The position numbers and the translations under genes are program-made. The notes under the pieces were generated by a model. The model was not told the DNA's origin, searched no databases, and saw nothing but the letters and a program-made list of their open reading frames with translations. This document shows positions 19,774 to 29,185 of a stretch of 64,000 bases of DNA, piece after piece (position 1 is the first letter of the stretch; each line of letters opens with the position of its first letter). The DNA comes from Mycobacterium sp. E787 (GTDB taxonomy: Bacteria > Actinomycetota > Actinomycetes > Mycobacteriales > Mycobacteriaceae). The DNA is taken from contig NZ_LZKL01000012.1 in NCBI RefSeq assembly GCF_001668725.1, forward strand, positions 1 through 64,000. The letters are read 5' to 3'.

Positions 19774-20160
19774 GAGCTGTTCCCTTCCTTCCGGCCACTC
19801 GTCGCGGCCGCCCTCCTCAGGTGCAGACCCACTGCTTGCGATCTACGCCACACCATGCATTTCGGTGTTACCTGAATCTCACCGTGTGTCTAAGTTAGGT
19901 GGTCAGGTGGCAATTGCGCAACAGTCTGATAACGGTTTTTTTGGGACGAGCGTGCAGTCTTTCGAAAGCAGGATAAATCCGGCCACGGGAGCGCGCACTT
20001 CGTCCCGGTTGACCACCAATGACGGAGTCGCAAATTTTCTGTCCAGTCCGATCGTAAGTTCGCTGGTCATGGTGCGGCAGGGTCTGTGGTCACGCCATGT
20101 GAGGGCCTTTGGTCAACTCGCGGCGTGGCCTGGTCACCGGGGGCCGCTAACCTAGTACGC
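19774..20160. other. Divergent regulatory gap between whiB4 and ponA2
   Basis: 387 bases with no supportable gene. The whiB4-proximal end carries GGAAGGGAA-type purine runs on the minus strand that can serve as its ribosome-binding site. The middle has an AT-rich patch (about 19905-19950, including GATAACGGTTTTTTTGG) suited to promoters or protein binding. A seven-T run there follows no strong stem, so I do not call a terminator. Confidence 0.4.
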
Positions 20161-22590
20161 ATGTCAGACCGCCCCCCGGCCGCTCTCACCATTCTCAAGC
20201 TCGCGGGGTGCTGCTTGCTGGCCAGCGTCGTCGCCACGGCACTGATGTTTCCGCTCGCCGGCGGAGTCGGGCTGATGTCCAATCGGGCCTCCGAAGTCGT
20301 CGCCAACGGGTCGGCGCAGCTGCTGCAGGGCGAGGTGCCGGCCGTGTCGACGATGGTCGACAAGAAGGGCAACGTCATCGCCTGGCTGTATTCGCAGCGC
20401 CGGTTCGAGGTGCCCACCGACAAGATCGCCAACACCATGAAGCTGGCGATCGTCTCGATAGAGGACAAGCGGTTCGCCGACCACAACGGGGTGGACTGGA
20501 AGGGCACCCTGACGGGCCTCGCGGGGTACGCGTCCGGCGACGTCGACACGCGCGGCGGCTCGACCATCGAGCAGCAGTACGTGAAGAACTATCAACTGCT
20601 GGTGACCGCTCAGACCGACGCCGAGAAACGCGCGGCCGTCGAAACCACGCCGGCGCGCAAGCTCCGCGAGATCCGGATGGCGCTCACGCTGGACAAGACC
20701 TTCAGCAAGCCCGAGATCTTGACCCGGTACCTCAACCTCGTCTCGTTCGGAAACGGCTCGTTCGGCGTGCAGGACGCGGCGCAGACCTACTTCGGCATCA
20801 ACGCGTCCGACCTGAACTGGCAGCAGGCGGCGCTGCTGGCGGGCATGGTGCAGTCCACCAGCGCGCTGAACCCGTACACGAACCCCGACGGCGCCCTGGC
20901 CCGGCGGAACCTGGTCCTGGACACCATGATCGAGAACCTGCCGCAGGAGGCCGACGCCCTGCGCGCCGCGAAGGCCACGCCGCTGGGCGTGCTGCCGCAG
21001 CCCAACGAGCTGCCGCGCGGCTGCATCGCGGCAGGCGACCGCGCGTTCTTCTGCGACTACGTCCAGGAATACCTCTCGCGCGCGGGGATCAGTAAGGAAC
21101 AGGTGGCCAGGGGCGGCTACCTGATCCGCACGACGCTGGACCCCGACGTGCAGATCCCGGTCAAGGCGGCCATCGACAAATTCGCCAGCCCGACCCTGCC
21201 GGGCATCTCGAGCGTGATGAGCGTGATCGAGCCCGGCAAGACCTCCCACCACGTGATGGCCATGGCCAGTAACCGCAAGTACGGGCTCGACACCGAGGCC
21301 GGCGAAACCATGCGACCGCAGCCGTTCTCCCTGGTCGGCGACGGTGCCGGGTCAATCTTCAAGATCTTCACGACGGCCGCGGCGCTGGACATGGGCATGG
21401 GCATCAACGCCACGCTCGAAGCGCCGCCGCGGTTTCAGGCCAAGGGCTTCGGCAGCGGCGGGGCGAAGGGCTGCCCCAAGGACACCTGGTGCGTGGTCAA
21501 CGCGGGTAACTACCGCGGCTCCATGAGCGTGACCGACGCGCTGGCCACCTCGCCCAACACCGCGTTCGCCAAGCTGATCACCCAGATCGGAGTCGGGCGC
21601 GCGGTCGACATGGCGATCAAGCTCGGGCTGCGCTCCTATGCGAATCCCGGCACCGCCCGCGACTACAACCGCGACAGCAACGAGAGCCTGGCCGATTTCG
21701 TCAAACGGCAGAACATCGGCTCGTTCACTCTCGGCCCGATCGAGGTAAACGCCCTGGAGTTGTCCAACGTCGCGGCCACGCTGGCCTCGGGCGGTGTGTG
21801 GTGCCCGCCGAACCCGATCGACAAGCTGATCGACCGCAACGGCAATGAGGTCGCCGTGACCACCGAGACCTGCGATCAGGTGGTCCCCGAGGGTCTGGCG
21901 AACACCATGGCCAACGCGATGAGCAAGGACGCGGTGGGCAGTGGCACGGCGGCCGGTTCGGCCTCCGCGGCGGGCTGGGACCTCCCGGTGTCGGGTAAGA
22001 CGGGAACCACCGAGGCCCACCGCTCGTCCGGCTTCGTGGGTTTCACCAGCCACTACGCGGCCGCCAACTACATCTACGACGACTCGACCAACCCGACCGA
22101 TTTGTGCTCCTCCCCGCTTCGTCATTGCGGCGAGGGTGACCTGTACGGCGGTAACGAGCCCGCGCGCACCTGGTTCACCGCGATGAAGCCGATCGCCCTC
22201 AACTTCGGGCCGGTGGCATTGCCGCCGACGGACCCCCGTTACGTCGAGGGTTCACCCGCCGGCCGGGTGCCGGCCGTCACCGGCCTGGACGTCGACATGG
22301 CGCGCCAGCGCATCAAGGACGCCGGCTTCCAGGTCGCCGACCAGACGAACTCCGTGAACAGCAGCGCAAAGGCGGGCGAGGTCGTCGGAACGACGCCCAG
22401 CGGCCAAACGATCCCGGGCTCGATCATCACGATTCAAGTCAGCAACGGCATCCCGCCCGCGCCCCCGCCCCCGCCGGAGGGCGCGCCACCGGTGGTCGGG
22501 TCACAGGTGGTCGAGATTCCCGGCCTACCGCCGATTACCATTCCGCTGCTGGCCCCGCCACCGCCCCCGGGAGCGCCGCCGCCGCCATAG
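20161..22590 (+). CDS. ponA2: Class A penicillin-binding protein PonA2
   Basis: 809 aa, bifunctional peptidoglycan synthase outside the membrane. A signal anchor spans residues 10-34. The glycosyltransferase has catalytic Glu101 in SIEDKRF and the STIEQQYVKN block. The transpeptidase has S398-I-F-K, S464-P-N and K613-T-G. A PASTA-type domain (VPAVTGLDVDMARQRIKDAG) follows, then a Pro-rich tail. The start was chosen at the ATG giving the length of the M. tuberculosis protein; the same frame stays open 75 bases upstream without support. It helps survival in stationary phase and stress. Confidence 0.96.
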   Translation: MSDRPPAALTILKLAGCCLLASVVATALMFPLAGGVGLMSNRASEVVANGSAQLLQGEVPAVSTMVDKKGNVIAWLYSQRRFEVPTDKIANTMKLAIVSIEDKRFADHNGVDWKGTLTGLAGYASGDVDTRGGSTIEQQYVKNYQLLVTAQTDAEKRAAVETTPARKLREIRMALTLDKTFSKPEILTRYLNLVSFGNGSFGVQDAAQTYFGINASDLNWQQAALLAGMVQSTSALNPYTNPDGALARRNLVLDTMIENLPQEADALRAAKATPLGVLPQPNELPRGCIAAGDRAFFCDYVQEYLSRAGISKEQVARGGYLIRTTLDPDVQIPVKAAIDKFASPTLPGISSVMSVIEPGKTSHHVMAMASNRKYGLDTEAGETMRPQPFSLVGDGAGSIFKIFTTAAALDMGMGINATLEAPPRFQAKGFGSGGAKGCPKDTWCVVNAGNYRGSMSVTDALATSPNTAFAKLITQIGVGRAVDMAIKLGLRSYANPGTARDYNRDSNESLADFVKRQNIGSFTLGPIEVNALELSNVAATLASGGVWCPPNPIDKLIDRNGNEVAVTTETCDQVVPEGLANTMANAMSKDAVGSGTAAGSASAAGWDLPVSGKTGTTEAHRSSGFVGFTSHYAAANYIYDDSTNPTDLCSSPLRHCGEGDLYGGNEPARTWFTAMKPIALNFGPVALPPTDPRYVEGSPAGRVPAVTGLDVDMARQRIKDAGFQVADQTNSVNSSAKAGEVVGTTPSGQTIPGSIITIQVSNGIPPAPPPPPEGAPPVVGSQVVEIPGLPPITIPLLAPPPPPGAPPPP

Positions 22591-22591
22591 T

Positions 22592-22637
22592 ATTGAGGCG
22601 CCGTGGCGCGAAAGATTGAAGCACCGTGGCGCGAGCT
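22592..22637. repeat. Two imperfect 23-bp direct repeats
   Basis: ATTGAGGCGCCGTGGCGCGA at 22592 and ATTGAAGCACCGTGGCGCGA at 22615, period 23, differing at two positions. They lie between ponA2 and the phosphoesterase gene. They may be a simple duplication; each contains a short GCGCC/GGCGC palindromic core in the first copy. Confidence 0.6.
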
Positions 22638-22676
22638 ATACGCGACCAGAACCCAACCGGCAGTAGGCTGCCCTTC

Positions 22677-23636
22677 ATGGCTGAAGTTACGCCCGTCCTG
22701 ATGCGCACCGGCGCGGTCGCGGTTGCCTCGACCCTGGCCGGCATCGGCTATGCCGCCTTCGTGGAGCGCAATGCGTTCGTGCTGCGCGAGATCACCATGC
22801 CCGTGCTGTCCCCGGGATCCACGCCACTGCGGGTGCTGCACATCAGCGATCTGCACATGCTGCCCAGCCAGCGTCGCAAACAGGCGTGGCTGCGCGAGCT
22901 GGCCGCCTGGGAGCCCGACCTGGTGGTCAACACCGGCGACAACCTGGCGCACCCCAAGGCGGTGCCCGCGGTGGTGCAAACCCTGGGCGACCTGTTGTCG
23001 CGGCCGGGCGTCTTCGTCTTCGGCAGCAACGACTACTTCGGGCCGCGCCTGAAGAACCCGTTGAACTACCTGACCAACCCGTCGCACCGGGTCCGCGGCG
23101 AGCCGCTGCCCTGGCAGGACCTGCGGGCGGCGTTCACCGAGCGCGGCTGGCTCGACCTCACCCACACCCGCCGCGAGTTCGAGGTGGCCGGCCTGCACAT
23201 CGCCGCCGCGGGCGTGGACGACCCGCACATCGACCGGGACCGCTACGACACGATCGCCGGCCCGGCCAGCCCGGCGGCCAACCTGCGGCTCGGCTTGACC
23301 CACTCGCCCGAGCCGCGGGTGCTGGACCGCTTCGCCGCCGACGGCTACCAGCTCGTCATGGCCGGGCATACCCACGGCGGCCAGCTCTGCCTGCCCTTCT
23401 ACGGCGCTTTGGTGACCAACTGCGGCCTGGACCGCTCCCGGGCCAAGGGACCGTCCCGATGGGGCGCCAACATGCAGCTCCATGTCTCGGCCGGCATCGG
23501 CACCTCGCCGTTCGCACCCGTGCGATTCTGCTGCCGGCCGGAGGCGACGTTGCTGACACTGATCGCCACCCCGATGGGCGACCGCGACACCACCAGCGAT
23601 CTGAGCCGTTCGCAGCCAACCGCTTCGGTGCGTTGA
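22677..23636 (+). CDS. Metallophosphoesterase, membrane-tethered (Rv3683-type)
   Basis: 319 aa from the ATG that matches the M. tuberculosis length. An N-terminal hydrophobic stretch (residues 6-24) suggests a membrane anchor. Calcineurin-like metal motifs appear in order: ISDLHM (D-X-H), NTGDNL (GD), FGSNDYF (GSND replacing GNH-D), TH in LTHSPEP and AGHTHGGQ. The fold and order resemble YkuE/UDP-diacylglucosamine-type phosphoesterases; substrate unknown. It is followed with a 4-base overlap (TTGA) by the PLP-enzyme gene. Confidence 0.88.
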   Translation: MAEVTPVLMRTGAVAVASTLAGIGYAAFVERNAFVLREITMPVLSPGSTPLRVLHISDLHMLPSQRRKQAWLRELAAWEPDLVVNTGDNLAHPKAVPAVVQTLGDLLSRPGVFVFGSNDYFGPRLKNPLNYLTNPSHRVRGEPLPWQDLRAAFTERGWLDLTHTRREFEVAGLHIAAAGVDDPHIDRDRYDTIAGPASPAANLRLGLTHSPEPRVLDRFAADGYQLVMAGHTHGGQLCLPFYGALVTNCGLDRSRAKGPSRWGANMQLHVSAGIGTSPFAPVRFCCRPEATLLTLIATPMGDRDTTSDLSRSQPTASVR

Positions 23637-24748
23637 GCGATCGGACCCGGATCGCGGTCCGCACCCTGCCGCGAGGCTGGACGGACAACGCGATCCGGCT
23701 GATCCAGGCCGACGCCCGGCGCAGCGCCGACACCCACCTGCTGCGGTATCCCCTGCCGTCGGCCTGGGACACCGGCGGCCCCGATGCGCAGGTCGCGCTG
23801 TACCTCAAAGACGAGACGACGCACATCACCGGCAGCCTCAAGCATCGGTTGGCGCGTTCGCTGTTCCTGTACGCGCTGTGCAACGGGTGGATCGGCGAGG
23901 GCACCACGGTGGTCGAGGCGTCCTCGGGGTCGACGGCGGTGTCGGAGGCGTATTTCGCGGCCCTGCTGGGGCTGCCGTTCGTGGCCGTGATGCCGGCGTC
24001 AACCAGCGCGGCAAAGGTGGCACTGATCGAATCACAAGGCGGCCGTTGCCATTTCGTCGCCGACTCGAGTCAGGTGTATGCCGAGGCCGAGCGTATCGCC
24101 CATGACACCGGCGGGCACTACCTGGACCAGTTCACCAACGCCGAGCGCGCCACGGACTGGCGCGGCAACAACAACATTGCCGAGTCCATCTTCGAGCAGA
24201 TGGGCGAGGAGCAATACCCGATTCCGGAGTGGATCGTCGTCGGGGCCGGCACCGGCGGCACCAGCGCGACGATCGGCCGCTACATCCGCTACCGGCGCCA
24301 CGCTACGCGGCTGTGCGTCGTCGATCCGGAGAACTCCGCGTTCTTCCCCTCCTATTCCGAGGACCGCGACGATGTCGTGATGCCGATGTCCTCCCGGATC
24401 GAGGGCATCGGACGGCCACGCGTCGAGCCGTCGTTTCTGCCCGGCGTGGTCGACCGCATGGTCGCCGTGCCCGACGCGGCGTCGATCGCCGCCGCTCGAC
24501 ACGTCAGCGCCGTTCTGGGGCGCCGGGTGGGGCCGTCGACGGGCACCAACCTGTGGGGCGCGTTCGGGCTGCTGGCCGAGATGGTCGCCGAGGGCCGCGG
24601 CGGGTCGGTGGTCACGCTGCTCGCCGACAGCGGCGACCGCTACGCCGACACCTATTTCAGCGACGAATGGGTCAGCGCCCAGGGTCTCGACCCGACCGGC
24701 CCGGCCGAGGCGCTGGCGGAATTCGAGCGCACCTGCGCGTGGACCTAG
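23633..24748 (+). CDS. PLP-dependent cysteine synthase/CBS-family lyase (Rv3684-type)
   Basis: 371 aa from a TTG overlapping the phosphoesterase stop. It is a fold-type II PLP enzyme: substrate-end [16 protein letters not shown] carries the Schiff-base Lys, [10 protein letters not shown] is the Asn/Ser loop of cysteine synthases, and [15 protein letters not shown] binds the cofactor phosphate. By family it performs beta-replacement or elimination on serine/cysteine derivatives; the exact reaction is unknown. The long open frame upstream in this phase is a shadow of the phosphoesterase. tRNA-Pro follows 60 bases on. Confidence 0.85.
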   Translation: MSDRTRIAVRTLPRGWTDNAIRLIQADARRSADTHLLRYPLPSAWDTGGPDAQVALYLKDETTHITGSLKHRLARSLFLYALCNGWIGEGTTVVEASSGSTAVSEAYFAALLGLPFVAVMPASTSAAKVALIESQGGRCHFVADSSQVYAEAERIAHDTGGHYLDQFTNAERATDWRGNNNIAESIFEQMGEEQYPIPEWIVVGAGTGGTSATIGRYIRYRRHATRLCVVDPENSAFFPSYSEDRDDVVMPMSSRIEGIGRPRVEPSFLPGVVDRMVAVPDAASIAAARHVSAVLGRRVGPSTGTNLWGAFGLLAEMVAEGRGGSVVTLLADSGDRYADTYFSDEWVSAQGLDPTGPAEALAEFERTCAWT

Positions 24749-24808
24749 CCCGTAGCCTGCGGTTTGGTCAGCCGGCGGGCCGGTGCGATAGGCTGTCGTG
24801 GCTTCAAG

Positions 24809-24882
<74 letters not shown>

Positions 24883-25051
24883 CCGTTAGGTCACGAGTGT
24901 GATCGGCCGCAGCACGTTTGCTGATCCCCGATATCAAGAGACTTATCGGTCACCGGTACCCGACCCGGGCGGCGACGGCACCTGCGGCAACGCGCAGCGG
25001 CTTGGTGAACTCCAGGTGTTGCTGCGGCGACTACTAGGTTAAGCTCCATAG

Positions 25052-25273
25052 GTGGATGGGGCTGCGGGTGTGCTCCAAGAAGAGCGGGCACAGATCGAGG
25101 CGGTTCAGCGTCGTCTTGCCCAGAAGTACGCGCAGCTTCCGCACGCTCACGTCGCGGCGGTAGTCGAGCAAACCTACGGGCGGTTCCAGCAGTGCACGCT
25201 ACGCAATTTCGTTCCACTGCTGGTAGAGCGCCGCGCCGGAGAAGAACTGGCTAACTCCACTTTGGACCGCTAG
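25052..25273 (+). CDS. Small helical protein, three-helix-bundle dimerisation (DUF3562-like)
   Basis: 73 aa from a GTG. It is almost entirely charged and helical, including a QEERAQIEAVQRRLAQKYAQLP helix and VAAVVEQTYGRFQQCTLRNFVPLLVERRA. The pattern is like the small actinobacterial three-helix-bundle proteins often found beside stress genes and haloacid-type regulators. Function unknown. It stands alone downstream of tRNA-Pro in a small-gene region I do not recall from M. tuberculosis. Confidence 0.65.
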   Translation: MDGAAGVLQEERAQIEAVQRRLAQKYAQLPHAHVAAVVEQTYGRFQQCTLRNFVPLLVERRAGEELANSTLDR

Positions 25274-25382
25274 GCGATGCCCGGACGCCGGCCCGGTGAG
25301 CAGCCGGAGACCATGCGGCGCTATGCGAGCAGCGAATCCCATTGGGGAGGCGCCGAATTGGAGTTTTGGCGAAGGAGCAACA

Positions 25383-25793
25383 ATGAATATTTTGCGAGGC
25401 GCACTGCATGCGGCCAGCAGCACGGTTGACGCGAGCGTCGCGGCGGCAGGAGCGGTTGGAGGCGCGGCCGTCAATGGAGTGGTGGGCGGCGTCCGCGGAG
25501 CGGTCAGCGGCGTCCAAAGCGGATTGCGCACCGGCAGTCGGTCCCTTCCCGCGGCGGCGCTAGCGGTCGCTGCGGTCGGCGCGGCCGGCCTGGTGGAGTG
25601 GCCGCTGCTGTTACCGGTTGGCGGAACGCTTTTGGGCGTGCATTATCTGACGCACCGATCCGACGGCCAGCGCAAGCCAACCCCCGCTCGACGCGCCACC
25701 TCGCGCTCCAGAACCAGAGGGCGCTCGGGCTCGCCCAAGTCAACGCCACACACGGCGGCAAGGTCGCGCCCCGCTCGGTCGCCGCGACCCTAG
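25383..25793 (+). CDS. Gly/Ala-rich membrane protein with basic tail
   Basis: 136 aa from an ATG with GAAGGAG seven bases upstream. Residues 10-55 are rich in Gly, Ala and Val with GXXXG-like spacing (GAVGGAAVNGVVGGVRGAVSG). One or two hydrophobic segments (about 60-95) follow, ending in LLPVGGTLLGVHYL. The last 40 residues are Arg/Ser/Pro/Thr-rich. The N-terminal half resembles N-terminal extensions of mycobacterial P-type ATPases, but there is no ATPase domain here. Function unknown. Confidence 0.65.
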   Translation: MNILRGALHAASSTVDASVAAAGAVGGAAVNGVVGGVRGAVSGVQSGLRTGSRSLPAAALAVAAVGAAGLVEWPLLLPVGGTLLGVHYLTHRSDGQRKPTPARRATSRSRTRGRSGSPKSTPHTAARSRPARSPRP

Positions 25794-25819
25794 CGGTTCC
25801 GAGCGACGGATAACGCGCG

Positions 25820-26224
25820 GTGTGGTCGATACTCGCCGGTGCCCTCAGCGGCATCATGCTCGCCTGGCTCATCCTGGCTGCCACCATCTGGGTGGCCAAA
25901 CCCGACGACCTCAGCCTCGGCGACATAATCCGGTTGCTGCCCGACCTGCTGCGACTGCTCAAGCGCGTGGCCACCGACCGCGCGGTGCCGCGGATGGTCC
26001 GCATCGAACTGATGCTGGTGCTGGGCTATATCTTCTCGCCCATCCAACTGATACCGGATTTCGTCCCCGTCATCGGATTCCTCGACGACGCCGTCCTGGT
26101 CGCGATCATGCTGCGCGTCGTCGTGCGCACCGCCGGTCCGCAGATGCTGCAAAAACATTGGCCTGGCACGCCCGAGGGACTGCGGGCGTTGAGTCGCGTC
26201 TGTGGCGTGGCCCAACAGGGCTGA
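25820..26224 (+). CDS. DUF1232 (YkvA-like) membrane protein
   Basis: 134 aa, GTG start. An N-terminal membrane helix (residues 2-25) is followed by the DUF1232 core: RIELMLVLGYIFSPIQLIPDFVPVIGFLDDA, with the typical SP-X-D-LIPD motif and acidic DD. Such proteins are widespread and unassigned. The preceding gene ends 26 bases upstream in the same direction, so the two are probably cotranscribed. Confidence 0.8.
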   Translation: MWSILAGALSGIMLAWLILAATIWVAKPDDLSLGDIIRLLPDLLRLLKRVATDRAVPRMVRIELMLVLGYIFSPIQLIPDFVPVIGFLDDAVLVAIMLRVVVRTAGPQMLQKHWPGTPEGLRALSRVCGVAQQG

Positions 26225-26285
26225 ATGACGCGCGGTCGGGTCATGTGCCGAATCATCTTGTGAGCACTCGATATCCGAAGCGGTC

Positions 26286-26885
26286 TTACGTGCGGTGTCG
26301 CTTTGCGAAGCCGCTTGTCGGCCCGGCGGCCCGCGCCCAGATGTGCAATTGCTCGCGCCCGACGAGACGGCATTGATGCGTGGCCGCCAACTGGCGAGCC
26401 GCCTTGGTGAACGCCCGGTTTGTCACGACGACCGGCTGGTTGCAGCCGTGGTGCCGGGCGCCGGAGACGACCTGCTGCACGGCGGCCACACCGACGGCCT
26501 TCGCCTGCCGCTTGCATTGGATCGCCATGCGGGCGCCGTCCCTGGTGGCGATCAGGTCCACGCCGTAGTCGCCCGTGGTGGCGGTGTGAGTGACGCCCCA
26601 CCCCGCGGTGCGAAGCCGCGCGGCGACGAATTCCTCGAACTCGACGCCCGACATGTCATCGACGGCCGCCAGATCCGACATCGCGTACCGGAGGTCGCGC
26701 CTGCGCCGTCGCTCATCCCGGTAGCGGTCCCGTCGAACACCGAGCCACAACAGGGCCGGCACCGTCAGGACGAGGCCGCCGAGTCCCGCCGAGAATCCCG
26801 CGACCACGCTACCGGTCGCGTGCTGGGTGAAAAACCAAGGGAGAGCGAACCCCAACAGCAGGAAGGACCCGAGTATCTTCTCCAT
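26286..26885 (-). CDS. Membrane-anchored Mrr-type restriction-endonuclease-fold protein
   Basis: 199 aa from an internal ATG preceded by GGGGAG; an alternative ATG 57 bases upstream would add 19 residues. Two membrane helices (about 5-45) come first, then a charged linker (RRDRYRDERRRRRDLRY). A C-terminal Mrr_cat domain has the PD-(D/E)XK-like core GDYGVDL...MAIQCKR (Asp, then Gln-X-Lys), with helix FEEFVAARLRTAGWGV ahead of it. Mrr nucleases cut modified DNA; a membrane-tethered version suggests surveillance of incoming DNA. No methylase is adjacent. Confidence 0.8.
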   Translation of the reverse strand: MEKILGSFLLLGFALPWFFTQHATGSVVAGFSAGLGGLVLTVPALLWLGVRRDRYRDERRRRRDLRYAMSDLAAVDDMSGVEFEEFVAARLRTAGWGVTHTATTGDYGVDLIATRDGARMAIQCKRQAKAVGVAAVQQVVSGARHHGCNQPVVVTNRAFTKAARQLAATHQCRLVGREQLHIWARAAGPTSGFAKRHRT

Positions 26886-26971
26886 GACTCCCCACGGTGC
26901 CGACGCGGACTCGCCGATGAACCTAGTGGATGGGTACGACAATCACACGCAGGCGCACAGCGACGAGCCGG

Positions 26972-28381
26972 TTATCGCGCGCCCGCCTGAATGGGGCGCA
27001 GGCGCACCCTGGTGCCGCGGCGCGGCGCCAGCATGATGGAGCGGCGCACGATCCTCTCGGGCTCGTCGTCGACGGCGCTGAACTCGCCCTCGCGCAGCAG
27101 TGTGTGCAGCACGGTGACCAACTCGCGCAGCGAGAACGCTGCGCCCAGACAGCGTTTGACGCCGCCACCGAACGGCACCCACGCAAACGTCTCGGGCCGG
27201 CTGCCGAGGAATCGCTCCGGCCGGAACTCGTTCGGGTGCTCGTAGATCGCGGGATTGCGATTGATCGCGATGATGTGCACGACGATGCGGGTGCCGGCGT
27301 CGACGAGGTAGCCGCCGATCGGAAAGGGTTGCGCCGCAACGCGCGCCGTGAACGGCGCCGGCGGCCGTACCCGCAGCGTCTCGTGGATCACCGCGGTCGT
27401 GAACGCCTCCCCCCCGCTCTGTGCTTCGGCTTGCACCCGTCGCAGCGCATCGGGGTGGTGCAGCAGCAGATCGAAAACCCACGCCAACGTGGTCGCGGTG
27501 GTTTCGTGCCCCGCCAGCATCAGGGTGATCAGATCGTCACGAATCTCGCTGTCGGACAGGCCTTTCCCGTCTTCGCCGCGGGCGCGCATCAGCAACGCCA
27601 GGATGTCGAGTTGCTCGGTCAGGCGCGGATCGCTTCGCCGCCGCGCGATGAGCGGCAGCACCACGTCGTCGATCTCCCGGTTGGCGCGGGCGCGCCGGGG
27701 CCACACCCGCAGCGCGCCCAGGTGGCGCAGGGCGTAGCGGAGCGTCAACTGCTCGGAAACGCCGAGCTTCAACAGACTTTCGAAGGGCCTACCCACGCGC
27801 CGAACCTCGTCGGGTTCGTCAACGCCGAAGATGATCCGGACGATCACGTCGAGGGTCAGTGCCCGCGCCGCCGTGAGCATTTCGAACGGCCGGTCAACTG
27901 GCCAGCTGTGCATCGCGGCGCGGGCGCAGCTCTGCATGATCGGTACGTAACTGCTCAGCGCGGCGCCGTGCAGCGGGGGCGTCAAGAGTTTGCGCCGCCG
28001 TAGGTGCTCCGGCTCCTCCTGCACAAACATCGATCCGGATCCGTAGATGGCGGCCGCGGGCCCGACACCCTCGCCGCCCAGCAGCACGTCCGGGGCCGCG
28101 GTGAACACCTGCTTGACCAGTTCCGGGTCCGACACGATCGCGACGTTGCCCAGGCTGAGCACGGGCATCGTCATGATGGGCCCGTACCGACGGATCAGCC
28201 GCAGCATCCGGCGCTCGCCGCCGATTAGGTAGGCGACCGCATACGCGGCGGCGAACGCCGAGCGAAGCGCGCGCGGGGCGGGCAGGCCCGGCGGCCGGCT
28301 CAAGGCATCCGGCGTACCGTCCGGGCGAGTCGCGGATGCTGCCACGCTGACGACAGAAACACGGTGTCCCCGGTTGGTCAA
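26972..28381 (-). CDS. cyp137: Cytochrome P450 (CYP137-like)
   Basis: 469 aa. P450 signatures are clear: I-helix AGHETTATT, K-helix ETLR (E-X-X-R), PERF and the heme loop FGGGVKRCLG with heme-ligand Cys411. The N-terminus has no strong membrane anchor, as in soluble bacterial P450s, but is longer than usual. It sits where cyp137 (Rv3685c) occurs in M. tuberculosis. Substrate unknown; electron partners are not encoded nearby. Confidence 0.93.
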   Translation of the reverse strand: MTNRGHRVSVVSVAASATRPDGTPDALSRPPGLPAPRALRSAFAAAYAVAYLIGGERRMLRLIRRYGPIMTMPVLSLGNVAIVSDPELVKQVFTAAPDVLLGGEGVGPAAAIYGSGSMFVQEEPEHLRRRKLLTPPLHGAALSSYVPIMQSCARAAMHSWPVDRPFEMLTAARALTLDVIVRIIFGVDEPDEVRRVGRPFESLLKLGVSEQLTLRYALRHLGALRVWPRRARANREIDDVVLPLIARRRSDPRLTEQLDILALLMRARGEDGKGLSDSEIRDDLITLMLAGHETTATTLAWVFDLLLHHPDALRRVQAEAQSGGEAFTTAVIHETLRVRPPAPFTARVAAQPFPIGGYLVDAGTRIVVHIIAINRNPAIYEHPNEFRPERFLGSRPETFAWVPFGGGVKRCLGAAFSLRELVTVLHTLLREGEFSAVDDEPERIVRRSIMLAPRRGTRVRLRPIQAGAR

Positions 28382-28415
28382 GGTGCGACGATCGGTCCCC
28401 CGGTCGCGCCCGGTG

Positions 28416-28718
28416 CTATGCGCAGTCCGCGCAGACGGAAAGTCCCGAGCCCGACTTGCGCATGCGGCTCCGGTGCTGCACCAAAAAGCAGCTCGAACAA
28501 GTGAACTCGTCGGCCCGCTGGGGGATCACCGTCACCGACAGCTCCTCGCTCGACAGGTCCGCGCCGGGCAGCTCGAAGAAGAGCACATCGTTGGGGTCCT
28601 CGTCGACAACGGCCGTCGACGAGAGGGGCAGGGTGGGCGCCAGCTCGCGCAGTGCGGCGGGGTCCTGAGTCTCGACGTCGGATACACGGCGTGCGTCGTA
28701 ATCGCTTGCGGTCGCCAT
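28416..28718 (-). CDS. DUF4193 zinc-ribbon-like protein
   Basis: 100 aa from an ATG with GGAAGGAA upstream. An acidic N-terminal half (DVETQDPAALREL, VVDEDPNDVLFFELPGADLS) is followed by a Cys4 zinc-ribbon-like end: CSSCFLVQHRSRM and CADC. Conserved in actinobacteria; function unknown, possibly an RNA polymerase or stress-associated factor by its acidic and Cys4 layout. A SigF-like promoter (28783-28809) lies upstream. Confidence 0.85.
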   Translation of the reverse strand: MATASDYDARRVSDVETQDPAALRELAPTLPLSSTAVVDEDPNDVLFFELPGADLSSEELSVTVIPQRADEFTCSSCFLVQHRSRMRKSGSGLSVCADCA

Positions 28719-28782
28719 GGGTGTTCCTTCCTGCTGAATGACGGGTTGACGCACTTGCCTGTACTCACCCGTGGCTGAGTCG

Positions 28783-28809
28783 GTACCCCGATCCGGCACC
28801 CGTCACACC
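28783..28809 (-). promoter_or_regulatory. SigF-like promoter for the DUF4193 gene
   Basis: GGTGT, 16 bases, GGGTAC on the minus strand. The -10 fits the SigF form GGGTA; the -35 differs from GGTTT by one base. Leader of about 58 bases to the ATG with a good ribosome-binding site. Confidence 0.5.
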
Positions 28810-28858
28810 TATCCGGTTCACAAAAATTGCGGCCACGACAATTGCGTTCTCGATGAGC

Positions 28859-29131
28859 TCAGCCGCGCAGGCGGATTGGGCCGCTGACCACCGGCGCTGA
28901 GCCGGTAGCCCAGGTCGAACCGGCGGCCCGACGTTGACTATGGGACACCCAGGCCAGCCCGCACCATGGCGACGCGACCGCCAATACCAGCCCCATGATT
29001 GCCAACGCGGCGTGCCCGGTCAGCAACGCCAGGACGCCGGCCAGGACGCCGACCGCCCAGAGTGCCGCCGCCACGCGGCCGGGGATCCCGAAATCGATCC
29101 CCGTGTGCACCCTGTTGGACGTGTCGAGCAT
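28859..29131 (-). CDS. Small two-span membrane protein
   Basis: 90 aa. Two membrane helices span about residues 18-38 and 42-65 (ALWAVGVLAGVLALL and ALAIMGLVLAVASPW), with a polar C-terminal tail. Function unknown. Its ATG lies only nine bases from the -10 of a near-perfect SigF promoter, so it is probably translated from an almost leaderless mRNA and belongs to the stress regulon. It could be the Rv3686c-type protein by position, but I could not confirm this. Confidence 0.72.
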   Translation of the reverse strand: MLDTSNRVHTGIDFGIPGRVAAALWAVGVLAGVLALLTGHAALAIMGLVLAVASPWCGLAWVSHSQRRAAGSTWATGSAPVVSGPIRLRG

Positions 29132-29140
29132 CTCGACGTT

Positions 29141-29167
29141 TTACCCGGTCAGGCCCGAATTCAAACC
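29141..29167 (-). promoter_or_regulatory. SigF-type promoter for the 90-aa membrane protein
   Basis: GGTTT, 16 bases, GGGTAA: full match to the published mycobacterial SigF form. The ATG is 9 bases past the -10. Confidence 0.7.
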
Positions 29168-29185
29168 TCTCGGCTGGCCGGCCGG

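Noticed and set aside
22886..23632. N-terminal extension of the PLP enzyme to 620 residues
   Set aside because: This part is a shifted-frame shadow of the phosphoesterase gene; the TTG overlapping that gene's stop gives the natural length.
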